The position numbers and the translations under genes are program-made. 64,000 nucleotides of DNA. Source: Entomortierella parvispora. Taxonomy: Eukaryota > Mortierellomycota > Mortierellomycetes > Mortierellales > Mortierellaceae. Each line of letters opens with the position of its first letter. Position 1 is the first letter of the stretch. The stretch is taken from the NCBI GenBank assembly GCA_963573315.1, contig OY752146.1:2046001-2110000 (forward strand), given 5' to 3'. Of this stretch, positions 42,470-56,469 are shown piece by piece. Below the pieces are notes generated by a model. The model was not told where the DNA came from, did no database searches, and was given only the letters and a program-made list of their open reading frames with translations.

Positions 42470-45400
42470 TCATTGGGTATCGACAATCAAAATTTCCTCT
42501 GCTTCTTCATCGGCATCCTTGACCGAAACAGCCGAAAGATCTGCAGCAACGGAGATCAATGCTGATGCCTCATTTGCTTTCCGTTCTGTTTCTGCAGAAT
42601 CCTTAAGCGCCTTCTCCAAATCCTCTGGTTTACTATAGGTGTATACCTTGACTTGTCCGTCTACATGGAGTATTAAACATTGGCACATTAGGACGTTATA
42701 GTTTGTCAAAACCAAAACCCGCCATTCTTTCAAATGCAAAGTACTCTTACCATCAGCGCTGGTGAACAGCAGAGGTCTCGTAGGGTGAAAGAGCACATCT
42801 CGAATTTCGACATCTATCATTTCAAGAGTGTAGAGTGTCAGCATTGTTTGATTGCACATGCCTCTTAGTATACAAACCAAACCTACCATCGTGGTCCTTC
42901 AGTACTCCAGTAACTTGGCCAGTCTTCAGGTTGTAAATAAACACTTCGCCTGTGCAGGTTGGAGCCATCATGTAGCGACCATTGGACGCGATTTTGATAA
43001 GCCACGCGTTCGAAAAATATCTGTTGAGTGCAAAGGTTTGGTTAGAGAGTGCCAGTGATCGTCTCATTGAATGCTCAAGCAACATAAACCATTGTCTTAC
43101 TCTTCATCCTGGAATCTTTTGACTTCTGTCAGGTACCATTTTCCACCCCTGGTATCTGGGTACACCAGCTTGTGAAGGGTACAGGAGTTGTAGTCCTTGG
43201 CTAGAAATAGTTTTTTGCGATTACTAAAACAAGTCCATCACTATACATTTCTCGAAAGTCGCAATTTAGTCTTACCAATCATTCGTTCCTCAGAGTCAAG
43301 CAGCTCCACTCCTCTTGAAATAAAGTAGGCAAACTGTTGGGGTGCTTTGGCCACAGCGGTGTCATCGACTTTCATCTTTCCTTTCTTGATACTGGACTCG
43401 CTTTGCTCGTGTTCAGGAGCAGCCTCCTCCTCCTCAGGAACTGGGGGCGAAAAGGGAAAGTCAACAGCTTGAATAAACTTGCCACAGTCGCAGTAGGACG
43501 AGTACATGTTTTCGAAGGTTTGAAGGAGCTATTCCAAGAAAAATAGTATCAATATCCCTTCCATCTCTAAAATGGCATTGAGGTCGCGTCATATTGTTTC
43601 GAGGCACCTACAGCAGCGTTTTCAAAATCATAAAGGCGAAGGTTCTCATCCGCAGCAGCGAGGAAGTACTTGTTGCCGGTATTAGGCACAAAGGAGACTG
43701 TAAAGGCCATACAGGTAACACCGTCCTCCATCTGTACCATTGATTGTAATGTCCTATAGGCAAAGATGTTGTTAGAAAAGCAACGCGGAGAAACGATACA
43801 TCCGCTTTTGATTCATCACTGAGTATATCTTACTTCCAGTCCGGGCTCATGTGCCACTTGTTCAGATAGCCGTCCTGACTTCCACTCAAAAAGTAATTTT
43901 CTCCTTTAAACTGAACGCGCTTGACACACAGCAGCTCTTCAGTGTGACCTTGCAGTTGTGTGACAACCTCGCCTGTCAAGATGTCGAACAGCTTCAGAGG
44001 GCAAGGCAGAATATTGTTGTCTTCGTCAGCCTCGGACCAGTTGTTTCTGTCCTTGAGCTTTCCACCAACGAGCAACATTGTTTGATCGGGTACGAACGTG
44101 CCAACGTAGTATTCGTCAATATGTTCCTCCTAATGGACAAAGGCCATTTGCGTTAGGGACAATGATGTCTAAAATAGTAGAGTGTTGGCATGTCAGCACA
44201 TACCTTTGCATCGCGGAGGGTCTTGAGCAGTGAGTAGTCCTCGAGACTCCAGATCTTGGCTGAACCGAGGTTGCAGAACGTCGCCAGCATGGTACCATCT
44301 GGAGACAGTACCATTCCTGTAATAGGTGCTTGGTCATGAATATTGCAATCTACCATCTTGAGCGGGTGGTCCTCGCTAATCTTGTTGATCATGCCCGATT
44401 TGCTTTCAGCGTGGGTTCTCCAATAGTTATCAGGGTACTGACGCGCAAGGCTGTGTACGTAGCTTGGGTTATAGTCAAGAGGGTCTTCGGGCTAAAAAAC
44501 ACATAGATTGCTTGGATTAAACACAATTCTTCGAGTAGACAATGAGCAGCCGCTTGTCGGCACACACTACCTTGACATATGGGAGTCTGGCATTGGCAAC
44601 GCGCTTGAATTTTGAGACGATAGATTCGGTTGCTGTTGCTAGTAAAGATAGGGTACGGTTAGTTCAAAGCATTATGACTTGTATTCCACACTGCTGTCCA
44701 TGAACAGTCGTTACCTCCGTTGTCCTCATCGTCGCTAAATGCAGACTTTGCCTTTTGGGCAGTCTTTCGAGGAGGTTTTACGTTCTTTGGACCGTCCTCT
44801 CTAAGAGCCTTGGCTGCTTTGGGCTTGACTGCTGAGACTTTCTTTTTGGTCTTGACTTCCTTCTCCAGCAACTCGTCGGTGTCCATATCTGTGTCTTCAT
44901 CATATGGCACTGTAGCCTTACGTTTTCGGATTGGGCGTCCATCTTCACCGTCGTGTTGGCCGTTTCCATCCACACTGACAACATCAATGGTCTCATCTGC
45001 AACGCTATGGGTTGACTTTTGCACTCCACTCGCCAATGTCTCGTCGTTTTCCTTTCCACGAGAAGCAGGAGCGCCAGTCAAGGAAGCAGAGGTCTTTTTC
45101 TGTGGCGACTGGCCAGTGGCAATATGGGGCTCGGTGTTAATGGCCACGGGGGCAAGAGGTTCCGATGGCTGAATGAGATGCAAAGGGAAGAAAAGTAGTG
45201 GATTAGTGTCACCATTCACTCTCATCGATGTCCTCGACGCGTCTTTTTTGCGCTAGACCAGAGACTAGTTGCACTGCCAGCATAGTGTGCACAGCTCTCA
45301 AAACACATTTTACTGTATGAAGAATTATGGACAGGGATGGTGATGACAAAAAACCTGTCCCTCAGGTATCCAGGATCATTGGCCTGGATGCATGGAGTGC

Positions 45401-45542
45401 GCAGAGCACATCCAGATAGGGGACATGTCGATCCCTGATCGACACTGAGGGTTTGAGAACTGTATGAAGATTTTGCCATGGCCCATAATCCAGATGGGAG
45501 GATGATATGAAAGGAGATGGGGGTACATACCAAGAGCGTCAT
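42470..45542 (-). CDS. WD40-repeat protein with charged, basic N-terminus
   Basis: Eleven exons fit in phase: 45531-45542 (12 coding nt, MTLL), 44715-45168, 44571-44638, 44204-44491, 43834-44129, 43612-43753, 43276-43528, 43101-43200, 42887-43020, 42751-42813 and 42470-42660, giving 666 residues. Residues about 5-155 are low complexity with PIRKRKATVP (likely nuclear-signal type) and acidic and Lys-rich clusters. From about residue 200 WD40 blades follow: GMVLSPDGTMLATFCNLGSA, the HTEELLCVKRVQFKGENYFL blade with SGSQDGYLNKW, FLAAADENLRLYDF, and LFHPTRPLLFTSADDGQVKV. It ends in a short acidic helix and ILIVDTQ. WD40 propellers scaffold protein complexes; the charged N-terminus suggests a nuclear one, but I do not recognise the exact orthologue. 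Confidence 0.88.
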
Positions 45543-47039
45543 TTTGATGGATTGGACCAGCAGGGAATGATCAGTGGGTCGCAGGGGAGGGGATGGCGGT
45601 CAAAGGGGCCGAGAGATGAAGCAGGATGCAATGTGGGATACAGCAGGCGAAATGAAATGGATGGAAATCCGTTTCTTTGATTGATTGTTGTCCTTGGCCT
45701 TGGAGGAGTTTTGTGTGTTTGTTTGTGCCTTGGGCCTCTGTTGTGCGCGACGCGTGAGGGACGCGAAGGGGGAGGGAAAGGATGTGGATTCTGCAGCACT
45801 TGCATGGGAAAATGTGTGCGGTGACGTAACGTGCTCTTTTTTTTTTTTTTTTTGAGGTCGGACAAGACAGGAGAGAATAATATGAAGACAGGTGAGAACA
45901 GAGATAGAAGAGGACAAAGATTGACTAATGGACAGACAAAAGAAGAGTAAAGAAGGAGGACAAGGCGGAAAGAAGATGGACAGACGAAAGAGTGGCAAGG
46001 TACTGCACTATGAAAAAGGAGCGATGAAAAAGGAACGATAAAAAAATGAACGAGGAAAGAGGACAGAAGACACCACCGGCAGAGAGACAGACAGGGACAG
46101 ACAGAGAGACACACAGGGTCCTTTCTTGGAACACAGCAGGGCGGGCATCAGCAGCAGGAGAAGAAGGGGACAAAAGCGAGAGGGGACATATCCAATCCAA
46201 ACCCGAATAGGGTTCGTCTCACTTTGCCGCAGGGCAGCCGTTGGTTGGTCGAGGAAAGGAAAGGGCCAGTGGCCAGTATTGACCTCGGCCCTCTTTTTCC
46301 TGTGGTGCTGCTGGCTGGCTGCTGGCTGGCTACTGGCTGCTGACTGCTGATTGTTGGCACCCGCTCCTCCAGCGGGCAGGGGCAGGGGGCAGGGGTGGAG
46401 GTGTCCGTTCATTCCATTTGTCTGCCTGTCTCTGCTCTGGTCCACTCACTCACTTTGTCAAAGTCGGACGAGGTTGCAGCATGCAAGGACGAGTAAGGCA
46501 AGAGAAGAGAGAGGAGAGAAGAGAAGAGAAGAGACAGACACACAAAGAGATCTGCGAGGACCGACAACAGAGAACAAGAGGAGATTGTCAGCTCAGTCTC
46601 AGCTCAGTCGTCGTCGTCGTTGTGGTGTGCTCTTTTTTTTTTTTTTATTTCTTCTTGTTCTTGTCCTTTTGACCCTCGTTCTGTTCTGTTCTGTGGCCGT
46701 GTGCAAGTCCTCCCTTCTTTTTTCTCCCGTCTTCTTTGACCTCTTCTTTCATCCCGTCCATCATCATCATCTTCATCATCTCCGTCTCCTTCCTCATCAG
46801 ACCCTCTTTCCCCGAACCCTCCTCTTCCGCCCCTTCCTCGTTCTCTCTCGCTGCTCTTTGTATACAAAAGAAGCGCTCCGCCTGAAAGAACCCTTGAATC
46901 CCCTATACCCGCTCCTTCTCATCATCTTTTCGACGTCCAACTCCCTTCATCTCTTCCTCCGTCTCTACTCTTGCCGACCCTTGGACCATCTTCACCACAC
47001 TGCCCCATCTCCATCGCTTTTGATACTCTGCAACCCGTC
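45543..47039. promoter_or_regulatory. 1.5-kb divergent intergenic region, WD40 / Cla4-type kinase
   Basis: The two genes start away from each other, so the region carries both promoters and leaders. It has poly-T runs (45838-45854, 46631-46646), a GCTGGCTG-type repeat (46305-46351) and a pyrimidine-rich kinase leader from about 46630. Frames of 130-290 codons here are low-complexity and on both strands, so no further gene is called. Confidence 0.5.
46305..46351. repeat. imperfect (GCTG)n / GGCTGCT repeat
   Basis: Interrupted GCTG/GGCT/ACTG units over about 47 bp, in the WD40/kinase intergenic region. Confidence 0.7.
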
Positions 47040-50140
<3,101 letters not shown>

Positions 50141-50358
50141 ATATCGCACCTCCTTAGTCTTCAATTCCCTAGAAATAGGTAGAGGATTCGAAGAAAAAAC
50201 CATGCTCGGGAAAAGGAGTATTTCTACGCCTTGGTTTCCGGCCTACAAGACCCAGGAGCGAACTTTCTGTTCCTATCGAAAGATCCTATGGACATCTTGC
50301 AAAAAGATCTTCTGCCCGACTGCAAATCTGTTATATATTATTCCCATTCATTTTTACA

Positions 50359-50364
50359 AATAAA
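50359..50364 (+). terminator. AATAAA polyadenylation signal, Cla4-type kinase
   Basis: AATAAA lies 219 bp after the kinase stop and 15 bp before the convergent rhodanese stop, so the two 3' ends nearly overlap. Confidence 0.45.
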
Positions 50365-50378
50365 ACTACAGCAATTTA

Positions 50379-50987
50379 TTACTTCTTTTCAACCTCAAAT
50401 CCGTTCTTGATCCATCCGTCCATGCCCTCGTTCAGACTCCAGACCTTGGCACCGGCTTTTGAATCTAGTTGTCCTCGAGCTCCTTCGGCTTCGACCACTC
50501 CATAGCCGAGGCGGACTAAACTCTCGGCGGCCAAGACGGAGCGGAAGCCACCAGCACAATAGACGACCACATCCCTGGGATCATCCTGCTTGATAAATTT
50601 GCCAACATCCCGCTCGAGAACGCCGCGAGGAAGGACAATGGCACCAGGGATGGTGCCAGTAGCCTCGACTTCGTGGCGCTCGCGGACGTCAATCACATGA
50701 GGACTTGATGAAGTCGAAGAAAGGGCCTTGAGATCCTTGGGAGAGAGATGGTGGATGTTCTTGTTGTTGGCCTTGATCTCCTGAACTAAAGCTGGGAAGG
50801 ACTTTTGGGCAAGAGGGGACTTTTTCGAAAAGGAGAGGGTGGAAGCGAAATAATTTGTCAGAAAAGCAAGCTATCAAGTCCGCAAAGCGTGGACCTTGCT
50901 TTTCCATTGACTACTTCTTACGGACGAGAATGCGCGCTGCTGGAGCCCCATGAGGGCGGTCCTGGTATGAGGGGTGAACCTGAGCAT
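50379..50987 (-). CDS. single-domain rhodanese, probably mitochondrial
   Basis: Two exons: 50922-50987 and 50379-50819, giving 168 residues. Exon 1 encodes a typical mitochondrial presequence (MLRFTPHTRTALMGLQQRAF), rich in Arg and hydrophobic residues without acids. Exon 2 carries a rhodanese fold: HVIDVRERHEVEATGTIPGA, then the active-site loop VVYCAGGFRS with Cys110, and the GMDGWIKNGF end. Single-domain rhodaneses transfer sulfur from thiosulfate or persulfides. The mitochondrial matrix role is inferred. An alternative upstream 3' splice site (AATAG at about 50873) is also in phase but gives a 50-nt intron; the site at 50820 was chosen for its branchpoint-like CTGAC and pyrimidine tract. 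It is divergent from HNT1 with 186 bp between starts and convergent with the kinase gene. Confidence 0.88.
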
Positions 50988-51173
50988 GGTGATTGGGATG
51001 GCGGAAGAGTAAGGAACGATTATCGACTCGCGAGATGGCGCAAGTGCTCATCCATGCATTGTCTGTCGTACTCGCCATCAAAGTCACGTCACAATTAAGC
51101 GACAACGAGCCGACATTCTTTCCCACCCAACCAAACTCCTTCTCTTTCACCACTCCACCCGCATCGAAACAAC

Positions 51174-52077
51174 ATGGCCTCTAACCCCGCCTGCCTCTTC
51201 TGCCGCATCGTCAAGCGTGAGATTCCCTCCAAGGTTCTCTTCGAGACCGAGCATAGGTACGGAGAGGCCGGTCTGGAATGCATTCTCCGAATCATGGATT
51301 CAACGCACGACACAGAGCTCAATGACCCCACAACCAGAAAGAAAGCCGGAGCAGGACTCTTCTTTAGCTACGCCTCTCCCTGGATATTCATGCTGGCATG
51401 GCCGATGGAAAAAGTTCAGATGCCTTTGATACATGAGGACGATTGATATCTGGAGCATGGAGTTACCACTTTTGAGAACAGGCAAACCCAGCCTGCTCGC
51501 CTCACCCTTTTTGATTTCCTAGTCGCGTTGGGGACGCGTGAGAAATGATTTTTGCCAGCCCATGAATTGTCGCTTATCATTTGTTTTTTTTTTCTCTTTG
51601 TTACCCATAGCTTGGCTTTCCTTGACATTGGACCCCTTAGCGAGGGACACACCGTAAGTCATCCATCTTTTACCAGCAGATATACTCGGATCTTCAAGTT
51701 CCTTCAGAAACTAAAAAGAAAACTCGACTTTTTTTTCACTTTCTCTCATAGGTTGTCATTCCCAAGCGTAAGGGACATGGAAACATACTGCCAACAAAAA
51801 CAAACATATGGATGAGCTCCCCGAGGATTTACAAAGTTACTAATGTTATTCTTATTTCTTTTTTCTTTTTGACAGACCACGCTGAATTCTTGCACGAGCT
51901 TCCCGATGCCGAGATGGTTGACTTGTTGCCCACCGCCAAGAAGGTTGCTCAGGCCATTGGTTGCAAGGAGTACAACATCTTGCAGAACAACGGTCGTCTT
52001 GCTCACCAGGTAAAACAATTACAAGGCAGAGACCTCGTTTTATGTTTGGAATGGAGAAGATTGTTAGTGACTCTTAT

Positions 52078-52145
<68 letters not shown>

Positions 52146-52286
52146 GTTTCTTAGGCTGTCGGACACGTCCACTTTCACGTCATCCCCAAGCCAAATGCTC
52201 AGGAAGGACTTGTTCTGGAATGGGATGCCAAATCCCCCACTAGCGAAGCCTTGGAACACGTTCGCAAGAGAATCCTCAAGCTTTGA
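51174..52286 (+). CDS. HNT1: HIT-family AMP-lysine hydrolase (HINT/Hnt1)
   Basis: Five exons fit in phase: 51174-51256, 51611-51653, 51752-51767 (16 nt), 51876-52009 and 52155-52286, giving 135 residues. The protein matches HINT1/Hnt1: ACLFCRIVKREIPS at the start, FLDIGPLSEGH, the VVIPKHHAEFLHELPD segment across exons 3-4, NNGRLAHQAVGH, and the HIT triad His96-x-His98-x-His100 (HVHFHV). These homodimeric purine nucleoside phosphoramidases cleave AMP-lysine and similar conjugates in cytosol and nucleus. The 16-nt exon 3 encodes VVIPK plus one base, with donor GTAAGG. Intron 4 contains a (TC)29 run directly upstream of the 3' splice site. Confidence 0.96.
52083..52140. repeat. (TC)29 dinucleotide microsatellite in a HINT intron
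   Basis: 29 TC units lie 14 bp upstream of the 3' splice site of exon 5 and provide most of the polypyrimidine tract of intron 4. Confidence 0.9.
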
Positions 52287-53658
52287 AAAAGGAGAAACTT
52301 AACAACAACAATACCTCTTACAATTGACGACGGTCGTATTTGTCTTTTTTTCAAAAATGTCGACCGCTCTCTCTATTCGTGACCGCAGCATGCAAAACTA
52401 CGATTAAAGAAACAACTTGAAAATAACAAGATGACAAGCAATGGTCTTCAGTGGTCAACGGAACGTCTTGCAACAATCTTCATCGACACTGGCTCAATCT
52501 ACCACGTGCCCGCCAATTTGCCCATGCAGAGAGAAGTTTGATGACAATATTTTGATCTGTCAGGGATTACAGGGACAGTGGTGAGAAGTCTCTGGGTGCT
52601 TTTAGTGGAGTAAACTCTTATCGAGGCTGTGTATCAGGAGTGATCCTGAAAGAAGACGGTTTTTGTGGCCCCGATATGTAGGAGGGGTAGTGAATGTCGA
52701 GGAGCAGATCGTGTTGCTTTGAGAGTCAGCTTGCTACGCACACGTGTTGGTTGAGATTCGTGGTGTCATGAATCAACTCAAGTGAAGAAAAAGGTGACAT
52801 TCTTAGAGACAGGAGCGTGCCGAAGTGCAAGAGGATCCTCCGAGGAGACGTCAAAATGATCCTTTTACACCTGTGAAGGCGCAGGGTTGTTGCTAAACTA
52901 GCGTCGTTTGCTATAAAGATGGCCTGAGCCACGTCTTTACCTCGTGTAAGATTGAGCCTCAGGTTAAATAATGGGTACTATGGTTTCTTGCCCTTTCTTC
53001 GGCACCACAGACCAGAGTGAACGCGGTTAATGTGAGGGCTGTGGGTCGACGTCCATGCCTACAAACCGTTGGCGGGAGGATAGCATCCGCAATCAAACAC
53101 AGCACGGGAAACTCGGGTGCAGTAGTGTGCAAAGGAAGAGCACTGCCTTTCAAAAGACCCTTGCCTCTCCTTTTTTCAAGGCGGATGCACTGCAGGCTTG
53201 CCAAGACCTATCAATGCGCATGGGACGAGCTACGAACGTCTCGTCTCCCTTTACTAGTGGTGTTTTTGTTTTGCGTCAGCCCACACGGGTCCCTTCTCCT
53301 TCCCCAGGGCGACCTTGGGCGGAAGATGCGGCTGAGGCGTCCATGCGACTCCTTCCTGCCTTATCCTGCAGAGGGTCTACGCAAGGAAAGAAAGGTACAA
53401 ATATCGGGAGGGGGGTGCGTCCTTTGTCACGCTCGAAACTTGACACAAAATCACAAAATTCTCAGCTTTCTCATATAAGCTTTGCACCCTTTCCTTCTCT
53501 TGCACTCCTTCTTCGCACAATCCGACCAAGCACAGCACAACCGAAAATTCTTTCTCTCAGAACGATTGCATCCGCAACAGCCAGGACAGCAGCAGCAACG
53601 ACAGACAACAGCCACAACAACCACGACTGCAACTTCAACATCACGCCATTTTGACGCC
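52287..53658. other. HINT 3' flank and FAD monooxygenase promoter region
   Basis: About 1.4 kb without a supported gene. A TATAAG motif sits at 53473, about 185 bp upstream of the monooxygenase ATG. Two CACGTG cores occur (52503-52508 and 52741-52746). A 154-codon plus frame at 53017-53478 has no domain or splice support. Confidence 0.5.
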
Positions 53659-55886
53659 ATGATGTCTGTTCCTGCCGACGCAGCTCATACCTCAAAAAAA
53701 TCCGAGGTTCCCGTCCTCATCTCTGGTGCTGGGCCTACAGGTCTCTTTGCCGCTCTCCTCTTCGGAAAGATGGGTATCCCTTACCGCCTGATTGAGCGAG
53801 ATCAAGAATTCTCGCCCCTCTCCAAAGCCTTGTGGATCCATTCGCGAACGATGGAGATTCTTCAAATGACTGATCCAGGACTGATCCAACAGGCGTTGGA
53901 CCAAGGGACCATCGAGATCGGTCACCGTTTCTATTATGGGGGCAAGTTTGTCCAAGAGATGGAGCTCAAACCCAAGAATGACTCTTTTTACAACAACTTG
54001 GTCCATTTGCAACAGGCCAAAACCGTTCGCATCTTTTCCGACGAGATGGAGAAGCATGGGGGTAAAATCGATTGGGGATGGGAGTTGGTCGATACAAAAG
54101 TGGTCGAGACCACCACCGCCGCAGTCGAGAACGGTCAAGACCATGTGAACTCTTGGGTGGAAACCACAATCAGGAGAGCATTGGATGGGACAAACAGAAG
54201 GACGGGTGAATGCGATGTGCTGGGAATAATCGATCTTGCCGAGGAGGATGGGGAGAAGCATTACGAATACGAGACTATAAAGTCACAGTTTTTGATTGGC
54301 GCGGATGGGGCTCGTTCAGTCGTTCGACACAAGGTCAATATCCCTTTCCCTGGGAGGACAAGGGATGTCTACATGATGGCGTTTGATGGCACCGTGGAAG
54401 CCAATGTTTCGATCGATCACATCAAGTAAGCATCTGCATCTTTTTGTTTTTTTTTTTTTCCTAAACTTCTTCCGCTCGCATTGTACCACCATGGGAAGGC
54501 AATTAATATTTCCATCCCTTTTCGTCCTCACAGCTGGATGTTCAATCGCTCCACCGTTGTCAGCTTCCCTCTCGGTGGGGACAGACTCTTGATTGTGGGC
54601 AATACTGGCCCATTGACACCTGAAGAGTTTGAAACCAAGAAGAACGAAACTCTGACTCTCGAAATTTTCCAGAAATACCTGGACGAGAATGCCTATCCCC
54701 AAAAGTTCACCATCAAGACAGTGAACTGGCTTTCTTACTACCGCGTGAATGAACGTCGAGCCCAGGACTTTGGGTATAAAAGTCGCATCTTTTTGGCCGG
54801 TGATGCTGCCCATATCCATTCACCCTCTGGCGGTCAAGGATTGAACTTGGGAATCCAAGACTCTTATAATCTTGCGTGGAAAATGGCCCTGGTGATCAAG
54901 GGAACAGCCCCAATTTCACTTTTGGATTCCTATGGAGAGGAAAGAGCTGCGATCGCGGACCAGGTCATCAAGTTATCGGGCGATTTGCTGGATGAAGATT
55001 TCCACTTTTTAGGGCCCGTTCAGAAAGCGATCAAGCGTGTTATTATCACTTTTGCTCCTCTCTTCCGTCCCCTCTTGGCCCTCAAGGCTGCTCCAGTGGC
55101 CATGGCAAGTTGCTGTTATCAAAATCAATTTTGTATTTTGGACTATCCCATTGGCTGGCAGGCTTAGATGTGTCTAACTTGATACCTATTGCTTTTGATG
55201 ATTCCTTCACATAGATGAATCAAAATTACCACGAAAATTCACTCAACAAGAGACATAAGACACAAAATACACCATCTGGACAAGGTGCAATAGGTCGACG
55301 TGCCGGAGATGCACCTCTTGTACCACTCTGCAGCAGCGCTCCAACAAACACCCCTGGTAGCCCTCATCTCAGCGAGATCAGTCACCAGGAAGCATCAACA
55401 GGAAAGTTACAAATCGAGGAAACCCGATTACACGAACTTATCGCCTACACGGGTGTTTTTCAGGTCGTGGTGTTCACCGGCAATCAATGGAAGAATGACC
55501 CAGAAGAGGCAACGAACCTCTCGCGTGCGGTGGAGAAATACCTAGGAATGTGGCGATCGAAATGGTGCAAAGTGGACGACAGGGATGACGAGAAAACAAA
55601 GGCGTTACAGCGACTGTTCATGGTTCATACCATCACAACACTCTCTACCACAAGCACATCCAACCCGTTGACAGAGAAAGAGACGGGCGAAGGAAAGGCG
55701 TACACCGATCTTAAAGGGGTACTGCATCGTCGTTATAGCGTGGAAGCCGTTGTAAAGAAGGGACGAAAACTAGGAGGGGCCATTGTAGTGGTTCGACCCG
55801 ATTCTCATGTTTCCTATCGTGTTCAAGGCGTTTCTGAGAGCGCGTGGAACGATGTCAACGATTACTTTGAATCGATTTTAGTTTAG
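53659..55886 (+). CDS. FAD-dependent aromatic monooxygenase (phenol hydroxylase/PHBH fold)
   Basis: Three exons fit in phase: 53659-54425, 54534-55104 and 55215-55886, giving 669 residues. Motifs of the PHBH-type flavoprotein family: the Rossmann GAGPTG (23-28), GADGARSVV (about 210), and GDAAHIHSP (about 340). C-terminally there is a thioredoxin-like region of the type seen in phenol 2-monooxygenases, with NYHENSL and GDAPLVPL near the exon 2-3 junction. Such enzymes hydroxylate aromatic rings using NAD(P)H and O2. The substrate cannot be inferred. The donor of intron 2 is GC (ATG|GCAAGT): no phase-0 GT site with a usable context exists. If the intron is kept, the protein stops soon after with a short tail (CILDYPIGWQA). 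The second of two adjacent Met codons could also be used. Confidence 0.92.
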
Positions 55887-56469
55887 AGCTTTGGGGGAAG
55901 AGAAGGAACAACATTTATTAGTTCTTAATGGGTCAAGTCTGGCGCGCGAGCAATCGAAATAAAGACAATTCGCCATTGGTTCGTGAGTACGAGACCATGT
56001 TGTGTTTATCCGAGTCATGGGGCCATGGGCGGTACGTGTTGAGAGGCACAGCGGAGTGAAAATCTCTAGGTCAAACGTGGTTTCGAGAACAAAGGAGGAA
56101 GAGGGGTTCAATGGGAGAATCCCCTTATGTACAATTTCTGGCCCCTGTAGCACTTCAGGACGCGCCTGCGCTGGACCCAACTACTACACAAGTCTACACC
56201 TTCTACTTGGTAAGGTCTGTGGTATGGAGGTCTTTGTTTGATAAGGGCTGTGATAGGGTTCCTGTGGTTGATATTGATGTGAGGGAGGCAAAAGAAGAGA
56301 ATGGCAAATGGAGGAGTGTCTTCCACTGAAAGGTGTCAGCAATGGCATTGATGGGCTCGATAAAATAAAAAATAAAATCGAAAGGATCTTTCAGCAATCG
56401 TAGACGTTTGAATCTTTTCACTGGTGTATTGGTGATTGATATCGGTATTGGTATAGACAAGGTAAGGGG
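55887..56469. other. convergent 3' region between monooxygenase and disordered protein
   Basis: Contains AATAAA for the monooxygenase at 55958 and AT-rich sequence near 56360. No supported coding frame. Confidence 0.55.
55958..55963 (+). terminator. AATAAA polyadenylation signal, monooxygenase
   Basis: AATAAA is 72 bp past the monooxygenase stop. Confidence 0.5.
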
